The position numbers were made by a program, and so were the translations under genes. The notes below the pieces were generated by a model, which was not told the DNA's origin, did no database searches, and was given only the letters and a program-made list of their open reading frames with translations. A DNA stretch of 64,000 nt, from assembly GCF_014844055.1 (NCBI RefSeq), contig NZ_CP062167.1, positions 883,501-947,500 on the forward strand. Reading direction: 5' to 3'. Each line of letters opens with the position of its first letter. The first letter of the stretch is position 1. Shown one piece after another: positions 39,670 to 48,227 of this stretch. Origin of the DNA: Aureimonas sp. OT7. Its GTDB lineage: Bacteria; Pseudomonadota; Alphaproteobacteria; Rhizobiales; Rhizobiaceae.

Positions 39670-40206
39670 ATGCAAAAACGCTTGATTGACAAGGTTATCA
39701 TCGTGCGTCGGGCTCCGGGTGCGCCGACGCGCGGCATCCTCGCCGCCGGACCGCTGGCCATTCGGTGCGCTCTCGGCCGATCCGGCATCGCCACCCGCAA
39801 GCGGGAAGGAGACGGCGTGACACCACGCGCTTCCATGCGTCTCATATCCGCATTCCGGCGCAAGGGCCGCCTTGCGGGCCTGCATCCGGCGCTGCCGCAG
39901 CACTGGACACGGCCCTTTGACGGCTGGTGCGACGCGCCGGCCCACGCCGCCTACAACCGTCCGGTGCGGCTGCCTTTTCCAGCCAGTGCCGAGACCTTGC
40001 AGCGCGCCGACCGGCTCTACGATTTCGGTGTGGTGACCGATTTCAACATGACCCGGCGCAAGCGGGGCGGCGGCAGCGCTATCTTCCTGCACATCGCGCG
40101 CGAGGGTTATGCGCCCACGGAAGGCTGCGTCGCCGTTTCGCCGGCCGACATGGTGCGCCTTCGCCCTTGGTTGCGGCGCGGCACGCGACTGATCGTCCGG
40201 GGCTGA
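39670..40206 (+). CDS. L,D-transpeptidase family protein (YkuD-like)
   Basis: A 178-residue protein with a compact catalytic site HIAREGYAPTEGCVAV (His, then TxGC), the short ErfK/YbiS/YhnG variant common in rhizobia. No signal peptide is visible from the ATG at 39670, so it may be cytoplasmic or exported differently. The frame is open upstream, but AAGG sits just before this ATG. Divergent from the CenR-like gene; envelope remodelling under that regulator is likely but unproven. Confidence 0.8.
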   Translation: MQKRLIDKVIIVRRAPGAPTRGILAAGPLAIRCALGRSGIATRKREGDGVTPRASMRLISAFRRKGRLAGLHPALPQHWTRPFDGWCDAPAHAAYNRPVRLPFPASAETLQRADRLYDFGVVTDFNMTRRKRGGGSAIFLHIAREGYAPTEGCVAVSPADMVRLRPWLRRGTRLIVRG

Positions 40207-40273
40207 CGCCGGAACCGTCGTACCCTGCCGCCCATTGCTGTCTGAGGCGACACGCACTGCGGGGTAGGAAACG

Positions 40274-42595
40274 ATGGACGGTCAACGCAAAGCCGACAAG
40301 GTCGAGGTCGAGCAGTATGACAGCCCGACCGGCGGCTGGGGCTCGGTCGGCTCGCTGGCGCGCTACAGCGCGCGCGAGGGCATCGGCAGCCCGGCCTTGT
40401 GGGCCAGCCTGTATCGCCAGAACAAGCCGACGGGCTTTGCCTGCGTTTCCTGTTCCTGGGCGAAACCCGCAACGCCGCATCGCTTCGAATTCTGCGAGAA
40501 CGGCGCCAAGGCGACGATCTGGGAGCAAACCCATCACCGCACCGACCGGAATTTCTTCGCCAGCCACCGGGTCAGTGCCCTGCGGGAATGGTCCGACCAC
40601 GATCTGGAGCGCCAGGGGCGGCTGACGCATCCCCTGCGCTACGACGCCTCGCTGGACCAATATGTGCCGGTCACCTGGGAAGACGCCTTCACCGCCATCG
40701 GGCGGGAACTGGCGGCGCTGGACCCACGGTCGGTCGTCTTCTACGCGTCGGGGCGGGCTTCGCTGGAAGCCACCTACATGTACCAGCTCTTCGCGCGGAT
40801 CTACGGCTCGCAGAACCTGCCCGACTCATCCAACATGTGCCACGAATCCACGTCGGTGGGCCTGCCGAAATCCATCGGATCTCCGGTCGGTACCGTGACC
40901 ATAGAGGATTTCGACAAGGCCGACATGATCTTCTTCTTCGGCCACAATACCGGCAGCAATGCGCCGCGCCTGCTGCACCCGATCCAGGAAGCACGCAAGC
41001 GCGGCGTGCCGGTGATCGTCTTCAACCCGCTGCTGGAACGTGGCCTCATCCGCTTCAAGAACCCGCAATCGCCGGCCGAAATGCTGTCGGCCAGCGAGGG
41101 GACCCGCATGAGCTCGGACTATTTCCAGCTCCGATGCGGCGGCGACATGGCGGCCATGACGGGCATTGCCAAGTCACTCTTCGAGATCGAGAGCGCGGGC
41201 GGGCAAGCGGGTGCCAAGGCGGTGGACCGCGCCTTCATCGCACAGCACGGCCATGGTTTCGAAGCCTTCGAGGCGTTCGTGCGCGCCACTGGCTGGGACG
41301 AGATCACCAGCCGCTCCGGCCTGGAGCAGGAGGCGCTGGAAGATGTCGCGCGCCGCTATGCGCAGGCGGAGCGCGTCATCGCCAATTACGGCATGGGGCT
41401 GACGCAACACCGGCATGGTGTCGGCAATGTGCGGATGCTGGCCAACCTGCTGCTGATGCGTGGCCAGATCGGCAAGCCGGGAGCGGGCATATCGCCCATT
41501 CGCGGCCATTCCAACGTGCAGGGGCAGCGCACCGTGGGCATGACCGAAAAGCCGGAGCTTGCGCCGCTGGACGCGTTCGCCGAGTTCTACGGCTTCGAGC
41601 CGCCCCGGGAGAAAGGGTTGGACACGATCGGGACCTGCGAGGGCATCCTGGATGGCAGCGTGAAGGCGTTTATCGGGCTCGGCGGAAACTTCTCCCGCGC
41701 GGTGCCGGAGACGGCCCTGATCGAGGAGAAATGGGGCGGCCTGCGGCTGCATGTGCAGATCGCCACCAAGCTCAACCGGAACCATCTCCTGCCGGGGGAG
41801 GTCACCTATCTCCTGCCCTGCCTGGGTCGGATCGAACGCGACACCCAGGCAAGCGGCGACCAGACCGTGTCGGTGGAGGATTCGACCGCCTGCGTCCACG
41901 CGTCCTTCGGACGTCGCCCGCCGGCCTCGCCGGTGCTTTTGTCGGAGCCGAAGATCGTGGCCGAACTGGCCAAGGCCACCGTGCCGGGCCGCAGCAGCAT
42001 CGACTGGGACGCCTGGGTGGCGGATTACGGCATCGTCCGCGACGAGATCGCACGCGCCTACCCGAAGGATTTCCACGATTTCAACGCGCGGTTCCGGCAG
42101 CCGGGTGGCTTCCACCGCGATATCGCCGCCTGCCGGCGGGAATGGAACACGGAAACCGGCAAGGCCAATTTCTATGTGCCGGAGACCCTGGATGTCGACT
42201 CGAATGTCGATACGACGGGATACGACGTCTTCAACCTGATGACCGTGCGCTCCAACGACCAGTTCAACACAACGGTCTACGGCATGGAGGACCGCCTGCG
42301 CGGCATCAGCGGCACGCGCCGCGTCATCCTGATGAACCGGGCCGACATGGACCGGCTGGCGCTGAACGACCAGGATTTCGTGACGCTAGAAACCCATGTC
42401 GAGGACGGGGTGGAACGCCGCGTCGGCAATCTCCGCGTCCATGCCTTCGACGTGCCGCCGGGGGACATCGCCGGATATTATCCGGAGTTGAACTGTCTTA
42501 TCCCGCTATGGCACCACGCGGAGGAAAGCCACGTACCGGCCGCCAAGAGCGTGCCGGTGCGCATGTTCAAATCCAGCGCGCCTCAGCCTGCATAG
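40274..42595 (+). CDS. FdhF/YdeP family molybdopterin oxidoreductase
   Basis: A 773-residue member of the formate dehydrogenase alpha/YdeP group. The N-terminal iron-sulfur region is reduced (CVSCSW, then CENG), followed by molybdopterin-binding stretches SSNMCHESTSVGLPKSIG, FFFGHNTGSNAPR and IRGHSNVQGQRTVGM, and a C-terminal MopB domain with NLMTVRSNDQFNTTVYG. YdeP is linked to acid resistance in E. coli; the substrate is unknown. The ATG at 40274 has TAGGAAA upstream. The 3' end overlaps the methyltransferase gene by 13 bp. Confidence 0.9.
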   Translation: MDGQRKADKVEVEQYDSPTGGWGSVGSLARYSAREGIGSPALWASLYRQNKPTGFACVSCSWAKPATPHRFEFCENGAKATIWEQTHHRTDRNFFASHRVSALREWSDHDLERQGRLTHPLRYDASLDQYVPVTWEDAFTAIGRELAALDPRSVVFYASGRASLEATYMYQLFARIYGSQNLPDSSNMCHESTSVGLPKSIGSPVGTVTIEDFDKADMIFFFGHNTGSNAPRLLHPIQEARKRGVPVIVFNPLLERGLIRFKNPQSPAEMLSASEGTRMSSDYFQLRCGGDMAAMTGIAKSLFEIESAGGQAGAKAVDRAFIAQHGHGFEAFEAFVRATGWDEITSRSGLEQEALEDVARRYAQAERVIANYGMGLTQHRHGVGNVRMLANLLLMRGQIGKPGAGISPIRGHSNVQGQRTVGMTEKPELAPLDAFAEFYGFEPPREKGLDTIGTCEGILDGSVKAFIGLGGNFSRAVPETALIEEKWGGLRLHVQIATKLNRNHLLPGEVTYLLPCLGRIERDTQASGDQTVSVEDSTACVHASFGRRPPASPVLLSEPKIVAELAKATVPGRSSIDWDAWVADYGIVRDEIARAYPKDFHDFNARFRQPGGFHRDIAACRREWNTETGKANFYVPETLDVDSNVDTTGYDVFNLMTVRSNDQFNTTVYGMEDRLRGISGTRRVILMNRADMDRLALNDQDFVTLETHVEDGVERRVGNLRVHAFDVPPGDIAGYYPELNCLIPLWHHAEESHVPAAKSVPVRMFKSSAPQPA

Positions 42596-43245
42596 CGGAA
42601 GATATCGACGCGCTTGACCTCCGCGTCTTCCAGCGCCCGCGTCACCGGGACGCGATAGGTGGCAAGATGGCGGATCCTGTCCCGGGGCAGGTAGGCGCGC
42701 CCCGGATCGCCGACGAGGACGTCCACATCCTGCCGCAGAAGGGTGTCGAACCAGGGTATGATCGCCTCGGCGAAGCCCTTGTCATAGAAGACGTCGCCGG
42801 CCAGCAGGCAATCCGTTTCAAGGCTCGTGCCCACGATCTGCCGCGACAGGGATTGGACGGCAACGCCGTTGAGCCCGGAATTGAGGCCGATGGCTGCTTC
42901 GGCGAAGGGGTCTATATCGACGGCGGTGGCGTGCGCGGCGCCGGCTTTCATGGCGGCGATGGCGACAAGGCCGGAGCCGCTGGCAAAATCGACGATCCTA
43001 CGGCCGGCGACACATTCGGGATGGTCGAGGACGTAGCGTGCCAGACCCTGCCCACCGGCCCATGCGAAGGCCCAGAAGGGCGGCGGCAGGCCCATGGCCG
43101 CCAGTTCCTCCTCGGTCGAGTGCCACAGCGCATGGGCGTCGTCGGCAAGGTGCAGGCGCAGTTCCGGCACATGCGGCAAGGGCGCGATCGCAGTGTTGGC
43201 TTCGATGAAGCGCCGCGCACGTTTCGGCGAATATGGCGTGATCAT
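42583..43245 (-). CDS. ETFB lysine methyltransferase-like protein
   Basis: A 220-residue class I methyltransferase. Motif I is IVDFASGSGLVAIAAMKAG, then AVDIDPFAEAAIGLNSGLNG, GDVFYDKG and VGDPGRAYLPRDRI; this matches the ETFB-KMT family, which methylates lysines on the electron-transfer flavoprotein beta subunit. Start is the ATG at 43245 (MITPYSPKRARRF), the family N-terminus; the frame extends upstream. The target protein gene is not nearby. Confidence 0.85.
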   Translation of the reverse strand: MITPYSPKRARRFIEANTAIAPLPHVPELRLHLADDAHALWHSTEEELAAMGLPPPFWAFAWAGGQGLARYVLDHPECVAGRRIVDFASGSGLVAIAAMKAGAAHATAVDIDPFAEAAIGLNSGLNGVAVQSLSRQIVGTSLETDCLLAGDVFYDKGFAEAIIPWFDTLLRQDVDVLVGDPGRAYLPRDRIRHLATYRVPVTRALEDAEVKRVDIFRYAG

Positions 43246-43305
43246 CGGAACCCGAACCCCCATCCGGCACTTTCGAGGATGAAACATCCATGTAAGGAGT
43301 AAGAT

Positions 43306-43389
43306 ATGCTGAAGGGTGGTTTGCTGTGGCTGATCGGGTTGCCGATCCCGATCATCATCATTCTATGGCTCTTCGGCTTCCTGTCGTAG
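43306..43389 (+). CDS. 27-residue membrane peptide
   Basis: A short gene found by eye: ATG at 43306, TAG at 43387-43389, product beginning MLKGGLLWLIGLPIPIIII and ending LFGFLS. A TAAGGAG ribosome site lies 6 bp before the ATG, and a strong terminator follows 9 bp after the stop. Almost the whole product is one transmembrane helix with a Pro kink. Small membrane peptides like this are widespread in Rhizobiales; function unknown. Confidence 0.7.
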   Translation: MLKGGLLWLIGLPIPIIIILWLFGFLS

Positions 43390-43397
43390 AACATCAT

Positions 43398-43429
43398 TTC
43401 GCCCCGGCCCTCGAAAAAGCCGGGGCGAA
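43398..43429. terminator. Bidirectional terminator
   Basis: TTCGCCCCGGC (43398-43408) pairs exactly with GCCGGGGCGAA (43419-43429). It lies between the membrane peptide gene on the plus strand and the EVE gene on the minus strand and can serve both. Confidence 0.8.
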
Positions 43430-43435
43430 TTCGTT

Positions 43436-43873
43436 TCAGGCAGCCATGGCCCTGTCGGGGTCGAGGCCCCCCATCCGGCAGATCGTCTCGAACTCGGCCT
43501 TGCCGACCGGCTGCACCGACAGCCGCGAATTCGTCACCAGGACCATGTCCTTCAGCTTCGGCTCTTCCTTGATCTCATCCAGCGTGACCGGGCGCGGCAT
43601 GTCCATGACGGCCTTGATGTCGACGCACTCCCAGCGGGCATCGTCCGTCGTCGAATCGGGATGCGCCTCGGCCACCACCTCCACGATTCCGACGACGGCC
43701 TTGCCTTCGTTGGAATGGTAGAAGAAGCCGCGCTCCCCCACCTTCATCTCACGCATGAAGTTGCGCGCCTGGTAATTGCGCACGCCGTCCCATTCCTGGC
43801 CCTTGTCGCCCTTCGCCTTCTGCATGTCGAACGACCATTTGAACGGCTCGGACTTGAACAGCCAGAAGGCCAT
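43436..43873 (-). CDS. EVE domain-containing protein
   Basis: A 145-residue protein made of one EVE (PUA-like) domain: WLFKSEP at the start, WDGVRNYQARNFMREMKVG, FYHSNEGKAVVGI and DIKAV. EVE domains bind modified DNA or RNA bases. Its start overlaps the YciI-like stop as TAATG, so the two are co-expressed. No methyltransferase or restriction gene lies next to it, so it looks like the common housekeeping EVE protein. Confidence 0.9.
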   Translation of the reverse strand: MAFWLFKSEPFKWSFDMQKAKGDKGQEWDGVRNYQARNFMREMKVGERGFFYHSNEGKAVVGIVEVVAEAHPDSTTDDARWECVDIKAVMDMPRPVTLDEIKEEPKLKDMVLVTNSRLSVQPVGKAEFETICRMGGLDPDRAMAA

Positions 43874-44160
43874 TACTTCTGCTCCGGATTGTTCACCGAC
43901 CAGTTCCAGCGGCGGATGGTGACGCTCGAGAACAAGCCGGCCTTGGCATAGGGGTCGCCTTCCGCGATCGCGCGAGCCTCCTGCTCGCTTCCGGCCTCGA
44001 CGACGAGGAGGCTGCCATTCGGCTTCTCGTCGGCAAGGAAGGGGCCGGCGAACTTCAGCACCGGTCCGAGACCCTTGAGATAGTCCAGATGCGTGGCCCG
44101 CGTTTCGGCCCGCAGGTTGCCGGCATCCGGGCGGTCTTCACAGAGAAGGGCATAAAGCAT
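43873..44160 (-). CDS. YciI family protein
   Basis: A 95-residue YciI-type protein (ferredoxin-like fold): RATHLDYLKG, FAGPFLADE, EAGSEQEARAIAEGDPYAKAG. The conserved His and Asp of the family are present. Function unclear; often part of small conserved operons downstream of gpsA or tsaD in alphaproteobacteria, as here. Confidence 0.9.
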   Translation of the reverse strand: MLYALLCEDRPDAGNLRAETRATHLDYLKGLGPVLKFAGPFLADEKPNGSLLVVEAGSEQEARAIAEGDPYAKAGLFSSVTIRRWNWSVNNPEQK

Positions 44161-44187
44161 GATAGATCCTCTTTCGGTTTCGGCCTG

Positions 44188-45177
44188 TCAGTCCGTTTCG
44201 CGCTTCAGGGGGCGCGACAGAAGCGCCCGGATGGCGTCGTCCAGCGACACCGCCCCCTCCAGCACGTCCGCGACGGTCTGGATGATGGGGGCCTCGATGC
44301 CGTGCTGGCGGGCAAGCCGGGCCGCGATGCTGGCGGAATGGACACCCTCCGCCAGCTTCAGCGTCGTCAGATCCTCGCCGCGCCCAAGCGCGGCTCCATA
44401 GGCGAAATTCCGCGACTGGTCGCTGGAGCAGGTGAGCACGAGGTCGCCGAGGCCGGACAGGCCCATCAGCGTCTCGGTCCGCGCGCCGAGGGCCTCTCCG
44501 AGGCGGCGCAGTTCCACGAAGCCGCGCGTGATGATGGCGGCCCCGGCGGAAGGCCCCATATGCCGTCCGGCAATGGCGCCGGCCGCCAGCGCCAGTACGT
44601 TCTTCAGTGCGCCGCCGGCCTCGACGCCGACGATGTCGCTGGAGGCATAGATGCGCAGCGTATCGCCCGACAGCGCTGCGGCGAGCCTGTCGGACAGATC
44701 CACATCTTCGGCGGCCAGCGTGACCGCGGTGGGCAGGCCGCGCGCCACGTCATGGGCGAAGCTGGGGCCGGACAGCACGGCAAGCGGCTGGTCGGGCAGT
44801 TCCTCGGCCACGACCTGCGAGGCGAAGCGGCCGGTGCTCTTTTCGATACCTTTGCTGCACAGGACCAGCGGCAGCCCGGCCGGCAAAAACGCCTTCAACT
44901 CCCGCGCAAGGATGCGCAGTGTCTGGGCCGGCACGACGATCAGGGCCATGTCGGCGCCGTCGACGGCACCCTCGAGGCTGTCCGTCGCCGTCAATTCCAC
45001 CGGCAGTCCGACGCCCGGCAGGTAGGCCGGATTCTCGTGCGTGTCGTTGACGGCGTCCACCGTCTGCCGCTCGCGGGCATACAGCGTCACGTCGTGCCCG
45101 TTGCGGGACGCGACGGTGGCCAGCGCCGTACCCCACGCCCCTCCGCCGATCACCGCGATCCTCCGGCGTTCCGTCAT
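44188..45177 (-). CDS. gpsA: Glycerol-3-phosphate dehydrogenase [NAD(P)+] GpsA
   Basis: Makes sn-glycerol-3-phosphate from dihydroxyacetone phosphate for phospholipids. The 329-residue protein has the Rossmann start [28 protein letters not shown], the catalytic Lys in [13 protein letters not shown], and [14 protein letters not shown]. Start is the ATG at 45177 that overlaps the tsaD stop (ATGA); the longer frame upstream only reads tsaD in the wrong frame. Confidence 0.96.
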   Translation of the reverse strand: MTERRRIAVIGGGAWGTALATVASRNGHDVTLYARERQTVDAVNDTHENPAYLPGVGLPVELTATDSLEGAVDGADMALIVVPAQTLRILARELKAFLPAGLPLVLCSKGIEKSTGRFASQVVAEELPDQPLAVLSGPSFAHDVARGLPTAVTLAAEDVDLSDRLAAALSGDTLRIYASSDIVGVEAGGALKNVLALAAGAIAGRHMGPSAGAAIITRGFVELRRLGEALGARTETLMGLSGLGDLVLTCSSDQSRNFAYGAALGRGEDLTTLKLAEGVHSASIAARLARQHGIEAPIIQTVADVLEGAVSLDDAIRALLSRPLKRETD

Positions 45178-46310
45178 GCCTTCGCTCCCCTCTTGCCGAA
45201 GCCCAGCACGGGCGCGGCGTCCTCGTCCAGCGGCCAGCGTGGCCGGATGGCCCCCGTATCGCCCGTCAGGCCGGCCTCGATTCGCTCCAGTCCGGCATAG
45301 GCGATCATCGCGGCATTGTCGGTGCACAGGGCCGGCGGCGGCGCCACGAGCCGTACGCCGTGGCGCCGTGCGGCCGCTTCCAGCACGGCGCGGATGGCAC
45401 CATTGGCCGCGACGCCCCCCGCGACCGCCAGGACCGGGTCGGCGAGGCCGGGACATTCTGTGCGAAAGCGGGCCAGGGCGCGCTCCACCCGGTCGCCCAG
45501 GCTTTCGGCGGCCGCCTGCTGGAAGCCGGCGCACAGATCCGCGACGTCGTCGTCCGACAAGGGACTGGCCGCTTCCGCCGCAAGGCGCAACGCCGTCTTC
45601 AAACCGGAAAAGCTGAAATCGAGCCGGCTTTCGCCTTTCATGGGCCGTGGCAGGCGAAAGCGCGCGGCGTCGCCCCGAAGGGCCATTCTTTCCACCGAAG
45701 GGCCGCCGGGGTGCGGCAGGCCGAGCAACTTGGCCGTCTTGTCGAAGGCCTCGCCGAGCGCGTCGTCGATGGTCGTGCCCCATCGCTCATAGGCGCCGAG
45801 ACCACGCACCAGCAGTATCTGCGTGTGGCCGCCGGATACCAGAAGCAGAAGATAGGGATAGGACAGGCCATCGGTCAGGCGCGGCGTCAGCGCATGGCCC
45901 TCCAGGTGGTTGATGCCGATGAAGGGTAGGCCGGACGCGGCGGCGATGGAGCGCCCCGTCAGGGCGCCTACGATCAGCCCGCCGATCAGGCCGGGGCCGG
46001 TGGTGGCCGCCACCGCGCTGATGTCGCCAAGCCCGAGGCCGGCCTCGGCCAGCGCCGCCCGTACGATGCCGTCGATCGCCTCGACATGGGCGCGCGCGGC
46101 GATCTCCGGCACGACGCCGCCATAGGCGGCATGGTCTTCCACCTGGCTGTAGACGACATTGGACAGGATGCGGCAGGTGCCATCGGCGCTGCGGCCGGTG
46201 ATGCTGGCTGCGGTTTCGTCGCAGCTCGTCTCGATACCCAGCACCCAGCGCCCGCCGGCCGCGCGGGCGGTGTTGCCAGCCTTCCCAGGTGATGCGGCAG
46301 CATGCTGCAA
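45174..46310 (-). CDS. tsaD: tRNA threonylcarbamoyladenosine synthase subunit TsaD
   Basis: Catalytic subunit forming the t6A modification at A37 of ANN-decoding tRNAs, with TsaB and TsaE. The sequence has the ASKHA start [29 protein letters not shown], metal ligands in [12 protein letters not shown], and [11 protein letters not shown]. The start is uncertain: the frame begins with TTG at 46310 (378 residues), and a GTG 66 bp downstream, just before LGIETSC, would give the more usual N-terminus. Confidence 0.95.
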   Translation of the reverse strand: MQHAAASPGKAGNTARAAGGRWVLGIETSCDETAASITGRSADGTCRILSNVVYSQVEDHAAYGGVVPEIAARAHVEAIDGIVRAALAEAGLGLGDISAVAATTGPGLIGGLIVGALTGRSIAAASGLPFIGINHLEGHALTPRLTDGLSYPYLLLLVSGGHTQILLVRGLGAYERWGTTIDDALGEAFDKTAKLLGLPHPGGPSVERMALRGDAARFRLPRPMKGESRLDFSFSGLKTALRLAAEAASPLSDDDVADLCAGFQQAAAESLGDRVERALARFRTECPGLADPVLAVAGGVAANGAIRAVLEAAARRHGVRLVAPPPALCTDNAAMIAYAGLERIEAGLTGDTGAIRPRWPLDEDAAPVLGFGKRGAKA

Positions 46311-46442
46311 TGAATGGATCCCGTTTCGTCAGGTGCCGACATAGCGTCTTGCAACGCAAAGCGCCACCGCTGCGCGAAGCACCGATGGGCCGGCCGCCAT
46401 TTTGCTTGCATTCTGCAGGCAAGGTGCGGCATTCCGGGCCGC

Positions 46443-47378
46443 ATGACAGAGGCTTATCCCATCCGCATCGGCACGCGTGGCAGCAAGCTGGCTTTGGCGC
46501 AGGCACAGGAGGTGCGTGCGCGGCTCATGAAGGCCCATGCGCTGCCGCGGGATGCCTTTGCCATCGAAGTCATGTCCACCGCCGGCGACCGCATCCAGGA
46601 CAGGGCGCTTTCCGAAGTGGGCGGCAAGGGCCTTTTCACGCAGGAGATCGAGGACGGGCTGAACGACGGCAGGCTGGATATCGCCGTTCACTCGTCCAAG
46701 GACATGGCGACGACGCTGCCGCACGGGCTCCATATCGGCGCCTATTTGCAGCGGGAGGACGTGCGCGACGTCTTCATCGGGCGGCTTGCGCCGAGCCTGC
46801 AGGAGCTGCCGCCCGGCGCGGTGGTCGGCTCGGCGTCGCTACGGCGGCAGGCGTTGATCCGCCGCATGCGGCCCGATCTCAACGTCATCATCTTCCGTGG
46901 CAATGTGCAGACGCGTCTGGCCAAGCTGGACAACGGCGCCGCCGACGGCACGCTTCTGGCCATGGCCGGGCTCAATCGCCTCGGCATGGCGGATGTCGCT
47001 ACGCAGGTTCTGGATCCGGAAACGTTCCCGCCGGCGCCGGGGCAGGGCGCAATCTGCATCGAGTGCCGTATCGCAGACGAGCGGATAGAGCGCCTCATCG
47101 CGCCGCTCGACCACGCGCCGACGCATGCGGCACTGACGGCGGAACGCGCCTTCCTGCGGCGGTTGGACGGCTCCTGCCGCACGCCCATCGCGGCCCTGGC
47201 GCGGCTGGAGGGCGACGGGCTGGGCCTGCACGGCATGATCCTGACGCCGGATGGCACGCGCATGTTCGAGGGTCGTATGTCCGGGCCGGTGGCGGAGGCG
47301 GCGCTGGTCGGCGACGCCCTCGGCGCCGCGTTGCTGGATCGCGCCGGCCCCGACTTCTTTTCCGGCTGGGGCGGGTGA
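46443..47378 (+). CDS. hemC: Porphobilinogen deaminase HemC
   Basis: Joins four porphobilinogens to hydroxymethylbilane. The 311-residue protein has [14 protein letters not shown] at the start, [24 protein letters not shown], and the dipyrromethane-cofactor Cys in [13 protein letters not shown] (near residue 245). Start ATG at 46443 matches homologues; the frame is open upstream. Divergent from tsaD with a 132-bp spacer that must hold both promoters. First gene of a haem operon. Confidence 0.96.
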   Translation: MTEAYPIRIGTRGSKLALAQAQEVRARLMKAHALPRDAFAIEVMSTAGDRIQDRALSEVGGKGLFTQEIEDGLNDGRLDIAVHSSKDMATTLPHGLHIGAYLQREDVRDVFIGRLAPSLQELPPGAVVGSASLRRQALIRRMRPDLNVIIFRGNVQTRLAKLDNGAADGTLLAMAGLNRLGMADVATQVLDPETFPPAPGQGAICIECRIADERIERLIAPLDHAPTHAALTAERAFLRRLDGSCRTPIAALARLEGDGLGLHGMILTPDGTRMFEGRMSGPVAEAALVGDALGAALLDRAGPDFFSGWGG

Positions 47379-48085
47379 TGCGGGTTCTGCTGCTACGCGA
47401 GGAGACGCGTGCGGCGGAAACTGCCACGGAGCTTCGCGCGCATGGGTTGACGCCGCTTCTGTTGCCGTTGGAAACCGTTGAGATGCTGTCGCCCGAGCCG
47501 GGCGAGGGCCGCTTCGACGTTCTGGCCGTGACGAGCGCCCATGCCCTGCCTTGGCTGCACCGCCATTGCCCTCCCGACGGGCGCGCGCTCTTTGCGGTCG
47601 GGCCCGCCACCGCCGCTGCCGCGAAACGGCTCGGCTATGCCGACGTCACGGCGGCAGGGGGCAATGCCGCCGCGCTGGCCGGCTTGCTCGTGCAGCGGGC
47701 CGGTGGGCGGCGTATCCTCTATGCCGCCGGCCTGCCCCGCCGCCCCGACCTGGAATCGGCCCTGGCCCAGGCCGGGCTGGACGTCGCCACGGTGGATGTC
47801 TACCGCGCCGTCACCCGTCAGCCATCGACAGGCGAGGTGGAGGCCGCGCTGGGCGACAGGCCGGCCGATTGCGTTATGCTTCTGTCTGCTGGACAGGCCG
47901 AAGCCTATGGGCGGCTTTACGCCCGCTTCGGCGACAGGCTGGGCGCGGGGCCTCTTTTCTGCCTGTCGGAGCGCATCGCGGCGGCGGTTCCGCCAAGCCT
48001 TCGGCACAATTGCGTCGTTTCTCCCATATCGACCATGGACAGCCTGGTCGATGCGATGCTTCGGTATCGTTGCACTCCGCCATGA
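47378..48085 (+). CDS. hemD: Uroporphyrinogen-III synthase HemD
   Basis: Closes hydroxymethylbilane to uroporphyrinogen III. The 235-residue protein is poorly conserved, as usual for HemD, but shows the two-domain pattern with FDVLAVTSAHALPWL, FAVGPATAAAAKRLGY, ILYAAGLPRRPDLESAL, VDVYRAV, and CLSERIAAAVP near the end. Its ATG overlaps the hemC stop (TGATG). The position between hemC and a mitofilin gene is the alphaproteobacterial standard. Confidence 0.92.
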   Translation: MRVLLLREETRAAETATELRAHGLTPLLLPLETVEMLSPEPGEGRFDVLAVTSAHALPWLHRHCPPDGRALFAVGPATAAAAKRLGYADVTAAGGNAAALAGLLVQRAGGRRILYAAGLPRRPDLESALAQAGLDVATVDVYRAVTRQPSTGEVEAALGDRPADCVMLLSAGQAEAYGRLYARFGDRLGAGPLFCLSERIAAAVPPSLRHNCVVSPISTMDSLVDAMLRYRCTPP

Positions 48086-48227
48086 CGGCGCTACATGCAG
48101 GAACGCGAATGCCCGGCCCCGATGGCGTGGCGGGGTCGACGGCGCAGGGGTCGATGCCGGCCCTGGACTGAAGATCGAGATCGAAGGGCCGGCGCCAGCC
48201 GGACCGACAAGGGAACGGAGCAAACGC

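Noticed and set aside
40399..43302. 967-residue plus-strand open frame
   Set aside because: Out-of-frame shadow of the FdhF/YdeP gene.
43436..43873. EVE protein as part of a restriction or defence island
   Set aside because: Neighbours are core genes (YciI, gpsA, tsaD) with overlapping starts; no nuclease or methylase of a defence type nearby.
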